A stretch of DNA of 64,000 nucleotides from Megascapheus bottae (lineage: Eukaryota; Chordata; Mammalia; Rodentia; Geomyidae). Made by a program: the position numbers and the translations under genes. The DNA is taken from contig JANJXV010000004.1 of assembly GCA_024803745.1 (NCBI GenBank), positions 42,341,358 to 42,405,357 of the forward strand, read 5' to 3'. Below the pieces are notes generated by a model. The model was not told the DNA's origin, made no database searches, and saw nothing but the letters and a program-made list of their open reading frames with translations. How positions within the stretch are numbered: the stretch's first letter is position 1; every line of letters begins with the position of its first letter. Shown piece by piece: positions 48,701-60,051 of this stretch.

Positions 48701-49965
48701 TGATGAGAGAACAGAATAAATCTGAGAATTTAGCAAAGTTAACTCAGGTCCACCTGGCAAACTGCGTATTATAAAAAACCAATATAACCATTAGCAGCCA
48801 TGCAAAACAGGAAAAGCAAAGCACAGGGTCTGGCAAGACTGGAACAAAGAAGCACCACAGTATCCATTATAGATGGATACTTGATGTATTTTTTTAAATA
48901 AAAATTTGATCTCTTCTTTCCAAGCAGAATTGATCATATTTTGATCCTAGACATTGAGACACAAGAGTTGATTCAAATCTTTAGTTCTTTTTGTTGTTGT
49001 TTGTTTGTTTCTATCATGACTAATATAGTTATACCAAATGATCTGAAAATGTTGTGGGAAGGCTCCAGTCTGATCCCGGTGAACTATTAGAAAGTTTGTT
49101 TGCAAAAATATCTGAGTTTTCCATTGGGGTCTGGAAACTTTAATTGAACAATGTGGACAGGAGATAAGGCAAGACTTCAAATATCATGTTCATTCAATGG
49201 ACATATGTGTCTTTGACATGCTGGATTCTTTCAATAATAGGCTCTATCAAGTTTAAGATGCTTACACTGTGGGCCTTTTGTATAAGCTGATCATACTCTG
49301 GTAGCAGAGGGTAGCCTTGGCTGTATTCAAGCAGGACCTGCTCTGTCACTTTTGTATCACCCGTAGAAGATGATGTTGCCATGGGAAGAAAGCCCAGAGT
49401 GCACAGCTAACAGCATCACTGAAGAAGGATGAACTAATGATCAAGAAACCTCTTTTTATAAATGACTGCACTTTTTCTCTTTTCCTTATATCACTGGGCA
49501 CAGTATCTTGCCGTGAAATGGCAGAGGTCAGGATTCTTCATGCACCAGCATCAGAAATAAAAAAGAAGATGAATTACAGGCTCAAACACCTGGGAGCCCC
49601 AAAAGCAGATCTGGGTGCAGATGGCTCTTTCCTCACAGGTTGGTTCTATTTCCCAGGCATTCGTCTTATGTCTAATCTCTACATGGTGGCCTCTGAAGCA
49701 TCTCTTCTCAGCAGCTCATTGGATTGTCCTTGATTTCTCTGTCCTCTGCTTTCTGTCCCTTCTCACTCTGTAGCTGTTTATGGTGATCTCACCGGAACCT
49801 ATAATTTTAACTACTGTATGTTCATAACACAATGCCATCCAGATTGATATGTGCTTTTTACAAGAGTTGGGGAGGGAGTGGTCAAGATGATTTTTGAGAG
49901 GACATGTATGTATTATAAGTTATAGAGCTGGAGCAATTACTCTCTCCCTCTCTCTCCCCCTCTCT
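45705..49965. other. No repeat recognised; one protein-like small ORF
   Basis: 4.2 kb with no recognised SINE or L1. The only item I single out is the 62-codon ORF at 49194-49382, listed separately. Confidence 0.45.
49194..49382 (-). other. Unrecognised 62-codon ORF of protein-like composition
   Basis: I do not recognise it. It starts ATGG with the context TTCCCATGG (near-Kozak) and reads MATSSSTGDTKVTEQVLLEY, then a segment rich in Leu, Ile, Glu and Gln ending HVKDTYVH before a TGA. The composition is balanced, unlike the low-complexity or Phe/Ser/Leu-rich chance ORFs elsewhere in the window. It is not part of a repeat I can identify. It could be a small gene, an exon or an old processed pseudogene, but chance is still the most likely explanation for an ORF this short. 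Confidence 0.15.
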
Positions 49966-50182
49966 TTGTCAGTTGTGGGGCTTGAATTCTGAGCCTGGAT
50001 GTTGTTTCTGAGCTCTTCAGCTGAAGGCTACCACACTACCCCTTGAACCACTGCCAGTTTTCTGGTGGTTAGTTGGAGATAAAAGTTTCACGAACTTTAG
50101 TGCCTGGGCTGGCTTTGAAGTGAAATCCTCAGATCTTAGCCTCCTGAGTAGCTAGGATTATAGGTGTGAGCAACCACCTGTA
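49940..50182 (-). mobile_element. SINE-B preceded by a CT tract
   Basis: Antisense, complete: body 49968-50182, with the Geo-type tail (GTGGGGCTTGAATTCTGAGC), centre GGTTAGTTGGAGATAAAAGT and head GCCTCCTGAGTAGCTAGGAT. The CT-rich run 49940-49966 sits where the A-rich tail of an antisense SINE would be and probably grew from it. Confidence 0.87.
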
Positions 50183-50411
50183 CTGTGTAGTATACTTACT
50201 ACATGAATATAGCCATTTTTGGAAAGAATAGCATGAAATACATTTGATACAAGGAAGAAATCAGGCTATACGTTTGAGTAGTAGGAATGAAACAGGTTAA
50301 GGTTAACTTAGGTGCCTACTGGCATGGTGACTGTGATTTTCTGCACTAACTGGGATTTTTGCTGAGAAGGATTATGAGGCCATGTTTAAGTTCATTAAAA
50401 AAGTTTTATAA

Positions 50412-50500
50412 CCTGGCCCCAGTGCCTTATGCCTACTCAGGAGTCAGCTATCTGAAGGATTGTGGTTCAAAGTCAGACTTGGCAGAATAAAGCAAAATAT
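50412..50500 (+). mobile_element. SINE-B head fragment, sense
   Basis: ACCTGGCCCCAGTGCCTTAT and ATTGTGGTTCAAAGTCAGAC match the B1-like head with its B-box-like segment. No Geo-type tail follows. Confidence 0.6.
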
Positions 50501-50604
50501 ATGCATAGAGGCATGATTTTAAGTTTTCAAGGTCAAGAAAGCTGAGAAAATTCAAGGCCTTCAGTTTAAACTTGAGTACTGGAAAAATGAAAGAGAGAAA
50601 TTTA

Positions 50605-50645
50605 AGAAAAGAAAGAAAGGAAGGAAAGAAGGAAGAAAGGAGGAG
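50605..50645. repeat. (GAAA)/(GGAA) purine tract
   Basis: AAGAAAGAAAGGAAGGAAAG-like degenerate repeat, 40 bp. Confidence 0.8.
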
Positions 50646-50674
50646 AACAAAACAGGAAAGAAAATATTTATTTG

Positions 50675-51012
50675 TGTTGGGTGTGGTGGTTAAAGTTTGT
50701 GATTCAAACTATTGGAAGGCAGAGAAGGAAGGATTGTGGTTATAGTCATCTAGTCCCTCTCCACAAAAACATAGTCCTGGAGTTTCATCTTGATGAATGA
50801 CTGAGTAGTAATGCCTCTGATATGCATTGCCACGTACCCGCCATCCTAGTGATATGGAGAAGCAAAAAAAAAAAATAGGAGGATCACAGTTCAGGCCAAC
50901 ACATGCATGAGAAGACTATTTTGAAAACAATCAATGTAAAAAACAGCTGACAGAGTAGTGGTAGAGGGACTGCTTAGAAATCCTGAGACCTCAGTACTAC
51001 AAAAATTAAGAA
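50675..51012 (+). mobile_element. Possible older SINE or SINE pair
   Basis: Starts GTTGGGTGTGGTGGTTAAAG, reminiscent of a B1/7SL head. An A12 run is present at about 50864, and near 50958-51005 there is AGTGGTAGAGGGACTGCTTA, CCTCAGTACTACAAAAA, like an ID/B4-type tRNA-derived half. Too diverged to assign a family. Confidence 0.4.
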
Positions 51013-51789
51013 AAAATAAGAATAATAAATAGTATTAAGAAATAAAAATAGAAATTTATAGTGGTTAGTGATACCCAACCCAGGCATGAAATAAGGGGAC
51101 AGCCCTCACATCTCCTACTTGCTACTACTGAATAGACACTGGGAAAACAGTGTGTTCTATTGTGATTATTGTTATTACTCCACTCTTATCCGATAATACT
51201 ATCTACTGAGATTTATTTTTTTAAAAAAGTGTTATTGCCAAGGTGATATATGGAGAGGTTACTGTTACATGAGTCAGGTGATGGGTACACTTTTTTCTTG
51301 AGCAGTGTCACCTCTTCCCTCTTCTTCCAGCTTTTCTCTTGCCAACTCTGCCCTCCCAAGTGGTATAGCTCATTTTCAATTTAATGTCTAGTGAGTTTGT
51401 TCATCATTTGTCCCACTATTCCTGTGATTCCCACTTACCCTCTCCAAATCAGGTAAACTTACATACAAGACAAAATGTCTAGAAATAAAAAAATAGCAAC
51501 AAAGGAGAAATATGACAAATCAAAAAAACCCCAAGAAACAAAATAATAAAAAAACTTGTTTCCATTTCTTGGAGTTCATTTTAATAAACATTGTTTTATG
51601 ATGTTTATGTTTAGCTATGGGCATAATCATAGGCCCAAAGTTATTGACCTTTGTGATCCTTTCCTAAGACTATCCTCCTTTGGTTTCTGTGTGAATGTCT
51701 AGAGACCTGTATAATTTATCATGTCCAAGTGTCTTTATATAAAAAAACAACTATCTAATATGTTTACTTGTAGATTTTTAGCACATTCT

Positions 51790-52398
51790 AGCTAAAACAA
51801 ATGAGGGAAACCATATGACCTGTGTTTCTCTGGATCTGGATTACTTCACTTAATATAATTTTTTCCCAACTTTTTCCATTTCTTTACAAATGACACAATA
51901 TCATTCTCTCTGATAAAAGCATAGAATTCCATTGTGTATACATACTGTATTTTCTTGTTCTATTCGTCCACTGAGGGGCATTGGGTTGATAACAAACAAC
52001 CCAGTAAATAAAAGGACAAGTCTTACAGAGAGACTTCTCAGAAGAAGTAAGGATGGACAATAGACACATGTTGAATGTTGAACATTTCTGGCCATAAAAT
52101 AAGTGCAAATCAAAACAGTATTGAGATTCTGTCTCACTCCAGATAGAATGGCCATGATCAAGAAAACTATCCACAACCAATGCTGGAAGGGATTTAGCCA
52201 AAAGGGAACATGTCTACACTATTAATGGGAAGTAAACTTGTTCAGCCTTTCTAGAAATCAGTGTAGAGGTTCCTCAGAAGACTAAACTCAAAGCTTCCCT
52301 ATGACCCAGAAACCCCTCTCTTGAGTAATAGTACACAAGTTAGGCACACAATCTCCCAGCACATGTTCACTGCAGCATTATTTACCATAGTCTACTGA
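51790..52398 (-). mobile_element. Old L1-A relative with 5' inversion
   Basis: Two opposite parts. 51790-51990 is antisense, the end of ORF2 (GGAATTCTATGC-type block, here at about 51926). 51990-52398 is sense, covering the preceding ORF2 part (AGAATGGCCATGATCAAGAA at about 52144; ATGACCCAGAAACCCCTCTC at about 52301), and stops at ATTTACCATAG. In an intact element that point lies directly next to the sequence at the inner end of the antisense part. The order fits twin priming of a minus-strand insertion. No target-site duplication is visible, in keeping with its age. Confidence 0.78.
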
Positions 52399-52539
52399 AA
52401 TTTCTATACAACAGTATTTTCTCTCCTTTCTCAATACTTTATATTCAAATTCTTACCGCTAGGTGCAAAGGTCCTCTTTCCTTCACACTTTGTCAACATC
52501 TGTTATATTTTCAGTGGTGCTCATGTTTTCAGCCCTTTT

Positions 52540-52767
52540 TTTTGTTTGCCTCAGTTATTTTTCAAATTCAGGCTTGTTTTTGTTTATTCCAGGAATGATC
52601 TCACATGGTGATCCTCCTACTTAAATCTTTTGCAAAGATGAGACTATAGATTATGTCACCAGGTCTAGATTTGTTGAGATGGACTCTTGCTATCTTTATG
52701 CCTGGTCTGGCTTCAAACTCTAATCTTGCTAATATATGCCACCCAAGAATGTGGGAATATAGGTCCA
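52540..52767 (-). mobile_element. Old B1-like SINE
   Basis: Antisense. 52675-52767 resembles the complement of a 7SL/B1/Alu unit (GATGGACTCTTGCTATCTTT, then TGGTCTGGCTTCAAACTCTA and a CACCCAAGAATGTGGGAATA-like end). The preceding 52560-52660 may be a second, more decayed half. It lacks the Geo-type tail of SINE-B, so it belongs to another, older family. Confidence 0.55.
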
Positions 52768-52887
52768 GTTGTTTTTCAAAATTTGGATAAAACAATTTTG
52801 AAGGATGTAAGATGCCATCTCATTGTATTTTGATGTGCATTTCTTTGATGGTTACTAGTTGTGAACATGCTTCATATGCTAGATGAT

Positions 52888-53105
52888 ATGTCTTCTTTCT
52901 TTTTTTTGACAGTCCTAGAGCTTAATATCAGGGCCCGAGCACTGTCCTTGGGCTTTATCAAGGCTAGTACTCTACCACTGGATCCACAGCACCACTTCCA
53001 GCTTTTTCTTTATATATGGTACAGAGGAATGGAACCCGGGTCTTTGTGCATGGTAGGCAAACATTCTTCCATTAGGCCAAACTCCCTGTCTAGGATGTCT
53101 TCTTT
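52888..53105 (-). mobile_element. SINE-A inserted in ancient L1, with TSD
   Basis: Antisense dimer, body 52899-53094, with T8 then GACAGTCCTAGAGCTTAATA at the left and CATTAGGCCAAACTCCCTG at the right. An 11-bp exact duplication, ATGTCTTCTTT, lies at 52888-52898 and 53095-53105. The old L1 sequence continues on both sides. Confidence 0.9.
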
Positions 53106-53275
53106 TGAGAAGTATCTATTTAGATCATCTGTTTGCATTTTAAGCAGATTGTCTTCTTAATATTGAGTTATTTAAGTATGGATAAAATTTGGATGTTTTG
53201 GTTATATTAATTAAAATGTCATCCAAACATTTAGTATTTATTATTTGATATTTTGTAAGAGGAAAGTAACTTTTT

Positions 53276-53671
53276 TTTGCCAGTCTTGATCTCAGGTCCT
53301 GGGCATTGTCCTTGACCTTTCTCAAGGCTAGCACACTATCATTTGAGCCACAACACCACTTTCTTTTTTTTTTTTTGTGGGTCATGGTATTTGAATTTGG
53401 CTTAGGCATTGTCCCTAAGCTCTTCAGCTCAAGGCTACTGCCCTACCCTTGAGTCAGGCCCCACTTCCTATTTTCTAGAAGTTAATTGGTGATAAGAGTC
53501 TCAGATACTTTTGTACCTGGGCTGGCTTTGAACCTTGATCCTCAGATCTCAGCCATCTGAGCCACTGAGCCTGGCTACAACATTGCTTTTGGCTTTTTCC
53601 GTGTATGTGCTACTGAGGAATCCAACCCAGCATATTAGGCAAGCACTCTACCACTAGGCCACACTCCCAGC
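53276..53671 (-). mobile_element. SINE-A split by a nested SINE-B
   Basis: Antisense SINE-A in two pieces: Geo-type half at 53276-53362 (TTGCCAGTCTTGATCTCAGG start) and ID-like half at 53575-53671 (CACTAGGCCACACTCCCAGC end). The break falls in the linker between them and holds an antisense SINE-B. Confidence 0.88.
53363..53574 (-). mobile_element. SINE-B nested in SINE-A
   Basis: Antisense SINE-B with T12 start, Geo-type tail (AGCTCTTCAGCTCAAGGCTA), centre GTTAATTGGTGATAAGAGTC and a shortened head. The flanks CACAACACCACTTTC and CTACAACATTGCTTTT look like a diverged target duplication. Confidence 0.85.
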
Positions 53672-53949
53672 CTGAGGAAAATATATAATTTCATGGGAGA
53701 GAAGTTTGTGAAAAGAAAAATTTTGGCTTACTTCTGAATGTATTTTCTCTCATCTATAAAAATGAGAAAATAGCTTTACTAAAGCTATTTTCATAGACCA
53801 TTAAAGGCATCTTATTATTATTTTGATGGGATAATATTGTCTGGAACAAAATTTGTGGAGAAAATAATATAGGTATAGCTTCCTTCTCCTATACTCAAAA
53901 TACTAAATTCATATTTGTATGCAAAGTATCAATTTTTATGCCATATTAT

Positions 53950-55895
53950 TATATTTTTATTAAAAGATTTTATTAACACAGATTTTTACATCATATTTCA
54001 AATGTCATGTTTAACAAACAAGTATTCAAGAAGGGAATCTCCATATTCAATCATTGACAAATGAATTTTAGAATATAATTAAAATTAAGCTGAATTTGTA
54101 TATAGATACATATCAATCTATGTAATATAACATCATGTCTATAGAGTATATAGCCCATCATAGATTTTTATGTCTATGTAATTATGTTTATATCTTAAAG
54201 ACCATGTCAATGACCTTGGGTACCTGAATATTGAGTCATTTCTCTTGTACTGTTTGGATCTAATATCCACGTAGTAAGGATACCATGTGCCTTTTGTTCC
54301 TTTGGTCTTGACTTATCTCACTAAACATGATTTGCTCTAGTTTCATCCACTTCCCAGAAAATGCCATTATTTTATCTTGTCTGGTAGCTATGTAGAATTC
54401 CATTGTATATATGTACCTCATTTTTTTATCCACTCACCTGTAGTGGGGCATCTGGGTTGTTTCCATTGCTAGGCTATTGTGACTAGTGCAGAGATGAACA
54501 TAGCTGAGCAGGTGTCCTTATCATATCCTGGGTTATAATGTTCAGGGTAGATGCCCAGGAGTAGCATGGTGGGATGGTAGGGAAGGTCTATTTTCAGTTC
54601 TTTGAGAAACCTCCAAACTGCCTTCCAGAGTGGCTGAACTTGTTTGCATTCCCACCAGCAGTGCAGTAGGGTTCCTCCTTCTCCATAACCCCACCAGCAT
54701 TTGTCATTGTTTGAGTTCAGAATATTGACCATTCTGATTGGAGTAAAGTGGTATCTTATTTGCATTTCCTTTATGATCATGGGTGATGAGCATTTTCTCA
54801 CATATTTCTTTGCCATTTTAGCCTCTTCTTTTGATAAGTCTCTCTTTACTTCCCTTGCCCATTTAGTGATTGGTATGTTGGATTTGGGGGGATTCGTTTC
54901 TGGAGATCCCTGTAGATACTGGATATTAAGCATTTGTCTGATGTATTATTGGTAAATATCTTTTCCCAGTTGGTTGGCTGTCTTTCTACTTTAATAGTTA
55001 TGCCTTTGTCTGTGCAGAAACTTTTTATTTTTCAGTAGTCTCATTTGTCGAGACTATCTCCAATCTGTTGTAAAACTGAGACTCTGTTCAAGAAGTTTTT
55101 GCCTGTGCCTATGAATTTCAGTGTCTCTCCTATTCTATCGTGTAGCAATTACATGGTTTCAGGTCTGATGTTGAGGTCTTTGATCTATTTTGAATTAATG
55201 CTTGTGCATGGTGAAAGGCTGGGATCAATTTTTAGTTTTCTTCATGTGGCTGCCCAGTTTTCCCAGCACCAATAATTGGCTGTGTTTATTCTACTGTATA
55301 TTTTTGGCTTCTTTGTTGAATATAAGTTGACTATAAATGTGTGGTTTTATCTCTGGATCTTCTAATCTGTTCCATTGCTCTTCTGGTCTAGTTTGTGCCA
55401 ATATCGAGTTGTTTTTGTTATTATGGGTCTATAGTAGAGTTTGAAGTTTGGTATTTTGGTATTCTGGTAATTTGGTATCCCAATTTTTTATTCTTATGGG
55501 GGCTATTGCAAATGGGATCATTTCCTTGATTTTCCCTTCTGTGTGTATTGTTGGTGTACAGAAAGGCTACAGACTTTTGAAGGTTGATTGTATATCCTGC
55601 CACTTTTCTGAAAGTGATTTATTAGTTCTAGGAGCTTGTGAGTGGAATTTATTGGGTTGTTCAGGTATATGATCATGTGATCTTCAAATAGGGATGGTTT
55701 AATTTTTTCTTTCCCTATGTAGATCTCTTGGATTTCCTTCTCTTGCCTTATTGCTCTGGCTAAGGGTTCCAGCACTACATTGAAGAGAAGTGGAGAGAGT
55801 GGTCATCCCTGTTTTGTTCCTGATTTTAAGGTAAATGGTTCTAGTCTTTCTACATTTAGTATGATACTAAATGGCTGTAGGTTTGTCATATATAT
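53950..55895 (-). mobile_element. L1-B, 5'-truncated, RT to 3' UTR
   Basis: Antisense sister of 13817-17388, with the same 3' UTR (TTTAACAAACAAGTATTCAA and the TCTCTTGTACTGTTTGGATC block). The ORF2 C-terminus at 54469-54933 has [18 protein letters not shown], so one zinc-knuckle Cys is lost. The RT fragment at 55518-55775 has [10 protein letters not shown] where FADD would be, so the catalytic aspartates are damaged. An internal deletion removes part of ORF2 near 55475. A short (TA)n lies at the 5' break near 55890. Confidence 0.92.
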
Positions 55896-55899
55896 ATAT

Positions 55900-57751
55900 A
55901 TATGCTACATTATTTTTAACTTAATTTCAAAGGCATTCTTATTTTGTGATGGTTAATTTTATATGTCCACTTGAGTGAACCACTTGGCCTGACATTTTCC
56001 CAAGTGTGTCTTTCAGGGTGTTTCAGACAAGATTAACATCTGAATCAACAGAAGTTTTTCCCCTCAATGGCTGGACCTCTTCCAATAAATTAAGAGTACT
56101 GAATAGAAGAAAAGGTGCAGCAGAAGAGAATCCACTGTCTTTGCTGACAATGTTTTTTTACTGAAACATTGTCTATGGACCCAGCTTATAACTTACACCA
56201 TCTGTTTTCCTGGCTTTCAGGTTTTTAAACGGCAGACTTTGGTGCTGCTCAGCCTCTGTAATCATGTCAGCCAATCAATTGCTTATATATTTCTCTGTCT
56301 CTGTTTCTGTCTCCTCTGTCTCTCTGTCTCTATCTCTCTCTCACACATACATACTAATTTTCTGTGATGTCGGTGTTTCTTCCTATCATATATATATATA
56401 GTATATATGTAAACATATATATGTAAATTCATCCATACTCATATTGCATATATACATATGTATTCAATTATTTCCATTTTCCTAGAGCATGAATGAAACA
56501 GCATAGACTTCCTGTGACTAATGGTACAGCATAACGGGATGATGAGGGATTTCCTTCAATGTATTTATTAAAAGTTTTGTTAGAGATGTATTTAATTTTT
56601 CTGAAGCAAACACTTACAGATGTTCAGGGTATCCACAAAACTGGAAGCCCTGCTTGACTGGATGGAAATGTTTTCACAACAGAAAGTTTTTTCGAGTTTC
56701 CTTAAGATGCCCTAATTCTAAGTGGCAAGTCTGCTTGCATGTATATATTCTCCATTTAAACACATGCTACAGATGACTACCATGAGTCAGTAGTGTTCAA
56801 ATCCTAATAAAGCCTTCTATTTGAATTCAAATCTTTTTCAGAATCATGATTGATAAGACAGCTATTCCTTCAATGTTTTGAAGACTTAGAGAACTTTTTT
56901 GACACCCTTGCTAAACATTCATATCCCTTAGTTCCATTTATTTCAGAGAGAACGTGTTTTCCTGTTTTATATGCTTATGTACATATATGCTTGTATAGTT
57001 CATAATGACCATACTGAGACTTGAAAATATTTGTCATGTTTTTACTTATTACCATGAAATCAAAGCTGTGATGCCTTTAGTTCTGTGTTAAAGCTGTCTA
57101 GAAAATGTCAAGTCCTCAGAGAAATTATTTTGATAGAATGAGAGATCTGGCTTTCTGAATTTGTTTGCCTTTTGCATACTTGAGCACTGCATATGTTTTT
57201 CTTTCTTTATTCATTATTTGTGGAGTGTTGGTGGCAATATTTAGTGGAAAGCATCTGGTTGGCACGTGCTTTGAACTGTCAGTGTCTCTGAATCTGTAGG
57301 CTATGCCATTAATTTTTGCTTGAGATCATCATTCTGTATTGTTACTGGAAAAATGCTAATGTGAAGTTTATTAAAATTATACAAGTAAAGAATTGATTTG
57401 AAGGATTTAAATGAAGATAATCAAACAGATTTCAGAACTCATATGTCACTTATGAAGAAATCAATTAAAGTGTTACAGTTGATCAGAGGGACAAGAGTGA
57501 GAAGAATAAGGATGATCTAAAAAATATAATAATAGTTATAGTTTGTTGAGTATTTATGCTATGCCAGGCCATATTCTAGGCAATAGAAACTTATATGAAT
57601 ATATTATATGTATGTGTATTTCTATTGTATAATACAGATATGTGTTATATATTACCTATAATATATGTATGATGCTATATTATATATGTGTAATATATGT
57701 GTATATGTCTAAAATCCATAGTTCTTAAGTATCCCTGTGACCTGAACACTA

Positions 57752-57782
<31 letters not shown>

Positions 57783-58740
57783 TAGATATGAAACTCAGAA
57801 TGTCTTGCTCACAGATGAGGTTTATTTGTTAAAAGCTTTGGAAATATTGAAAATCTGCTGAATATCAGAAGGTGAATAAATAATAAAAATAGTGATACAA
57901 CCACATCAGTGATAATAATTGCTAATATTTACTGTGTTGTTAATGGTTAATCTAAGATTTTCCCTTAGTCCATAGATATCATCATTGTCATATCACAGTG
58001 GTTCCCTGATCTAGGCACTATGATTACTTTCATGTTATAGACAAGAAAATTAAGGCATTTCCCAATGGCCAGAATCTTAGCTAAATGTCTTACAATACAC
58101 CATCTGTTATTTCTTGAATTCAGAACCAGTTGGGAAAAAATACAAAGTAAATCAGAAAACGGGAAGCCATAAACATGTTACAATGTTACATTTATGATGG
58201 ATATATTGGAATATACTTTATTTCTGTGGCCAATTAAACTTTCTCCAAACAAAGTGCAGGTATAAATCTGCGAGCATGGATAGGTATGTCTATCCTGGTG
58301 ATTATGGTGGTCCTTAATCCGCTAGATATGCTGCCCACTCTTGGGAGTGAATTGAGACAAAGGAGAAGTGCATGGTAGATGAAGTAGTTGAAACCTTCTA
58401 TTTGCAGGAAACAGAAAGAAGGTAAAACAATGCTTCCCTTTTTGAGTGTTTCTGGGTGAATCAGGTGGACATACACAGAATTCTCTTTCTATAACACTGC
58501 AATTATGAATAAAAGGCACTTAGAGAATGTTGAAAGCACTGATCAAGATGCATTGTATATATCCATACACTGTTTTGTAAAATGGCAAATCCTTTGTGTA
58601 ACTACATGAAGATAATAAAAATACTTTTTAAAGAACATTAATAAAAGGTGCCGAGGACAATGCCTGGTATCTTGATATAAACAATGGATGATAGTGCAAT
58701 GCTATTACCAGTATCTAGCTGTTGCCTCTTTTCTGAGTCA
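55900..58740. other. No gene recognised; low-complexity tracts
   Basis: A CT/CTGT-rich run lies at about 56290-56345, TA-rich runs at 56385-56415 and 57600-57715, and (ATT)n at 57751-57784. No repeat family or gene recognised. Confidence 0.45.
57751..57784. repeat. (ATT)n microsatellite
   Basis: Ten or so ATT units with one late interruption (TTACTATTA). Confidence 0.95.
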
Positions 58741-58744
58741 TATT

Positions 58745-59290
58745 TTTCTGATATTGTAGGGTAACTGGATGGCAAGAAACAGAGAAGCCACATTTTCAGA
58801 GGTTGAACTGGAAGCCTTTATTGGTAGACCGGTCAACATGGGTGGACTCTTGTCACAAAGACCTGCAGTTCCTCGAATACACTTAACACTGTTAGAAAAC
58901 AGAGCCACGAGACCGGGAAAGGACAGATAGAGCAGAAGAACAATGCCACAAAACCAGATCAACTCCAATGGAGAGTTGAAGTGGTGACTGGAGGAGAGTC
59001 AGGAGCCAGAAAACAGGGAGACACAAAGCATGACATAATGGTGCCTGAGCTGGTCAGCACTTAAGTCGTGTCAGGGTCAGAGGAAATGGGAGAGGCTCCC
59101 AAGTTCAAGGCACAGGACTGACATGTCCAGTAACCTATCATCCAAGTCCCTTCCCCTTCAAATTCAGGCACATCCATCACAGGGGAGGTGGGACTTCCTC
59201 TTCTTCCACTATGAAGACAAGATGGCACCACTTAAATCTAATTCCCTATCCACCACGTGGCCAAGATGGTGCTGGATAGACCAAGCCTCC
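58745..59290 (-). repeat. LTR-like dispersed repeat, copy 1
   Basis: About 545 bp, homologous along its length to 61893-62680 once the SINE there is removed. Shared blocks include CACTTAACACTGTTAGAAAA, AATGGAGAGTTGAAG, GAAGACAAGATGGC and CACCACGTGGCCAAG. On the minus strand it carries AATAAA (58817-58822 complement) about 70 bp from its end, placed like an LTR polyadenylation signal. Length, position of AATAAA and presence as two same-orientation copies suggest a retroviral-type LTR. No gag or pol reading frame lies nearby, so this is an inference. Confidence 0.5.
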
Positions 59291-59904
59291 TCATTTCACT
59301 GACTCCTAAACTCACTCAGCCTTGAGTTGCTGTCCAAAGTATGTTCCCAGGAAGAGAGTGCGTTTTTCATTGCATTGACTGGTGATCTTTCACTGGGGCT
59401 GAAGCTTCATTCCCTACAAACAGGACCAAGGAGAGGCAGAAATCCTGAGAGCACACTGACATCTTTCAGCAGTAACCCCGGGTGTCTCTGGGCTCCTCAG
59501 GGTGGGCAGAAGTCTTTCCTGCAGTGATCCAGTAGCAGGTTTGGAAGGTCCACCTTGGTTCTTTCCAAATCAGGCAGAACTAAGTGTTGAGCAAAACCAA
59601 CATAATGGTTTTCTAGAAAGCTATTGCTCTGCTCAGGAACACCTTGTCAACTTCAAAGACTCACTTCTGTTGGACCTAAACAGCTTGAGCAGAATGCTGC
59701 CAATTTACAGAAAGTTGGGAGATTCTTTAAGATTCTTTGATGGCAACAACTACTTTGTCATTAATTTGAAAGATTGCTTAATAGATGGCTAACAGTTTTA
59801 AGGGGAGAAAAGCTAAATGAAATGAAAGATATTTTTGCCAAAAGTTAATATTTTTTGTGAATTTCAAGGATGATGGAATCTAAGTCTTTCAAGATTTTTT
59901 ACAG

Positions 59905-59935
<31 letters not shown>

Positions 59936-59994
59936 AAGAGAGGGAGGGAGGGAGGGAGGGAGGGAGAGAGAGAGAGAGGGGGGGGATAGGAGAG

Positions 59995-60051
<57 letters not shown>

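Larger units (their letters stand above)
52400..53170 (-). mobile_element. Ancient L1 (L1M-like) fragments interrupted by SINEs
   Basis: Antisense remnants at 52430-52535, 52770-52887 and 53106-53170. Clearest is GCCATCTCATTGTATTTTGA followed by TGCATTTCTTTGATGGTTAC, the old L1 ORF2 C-terminal signature. An older B1-like SINE and then SINE-A interrupt it. Confidence 0.65.
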
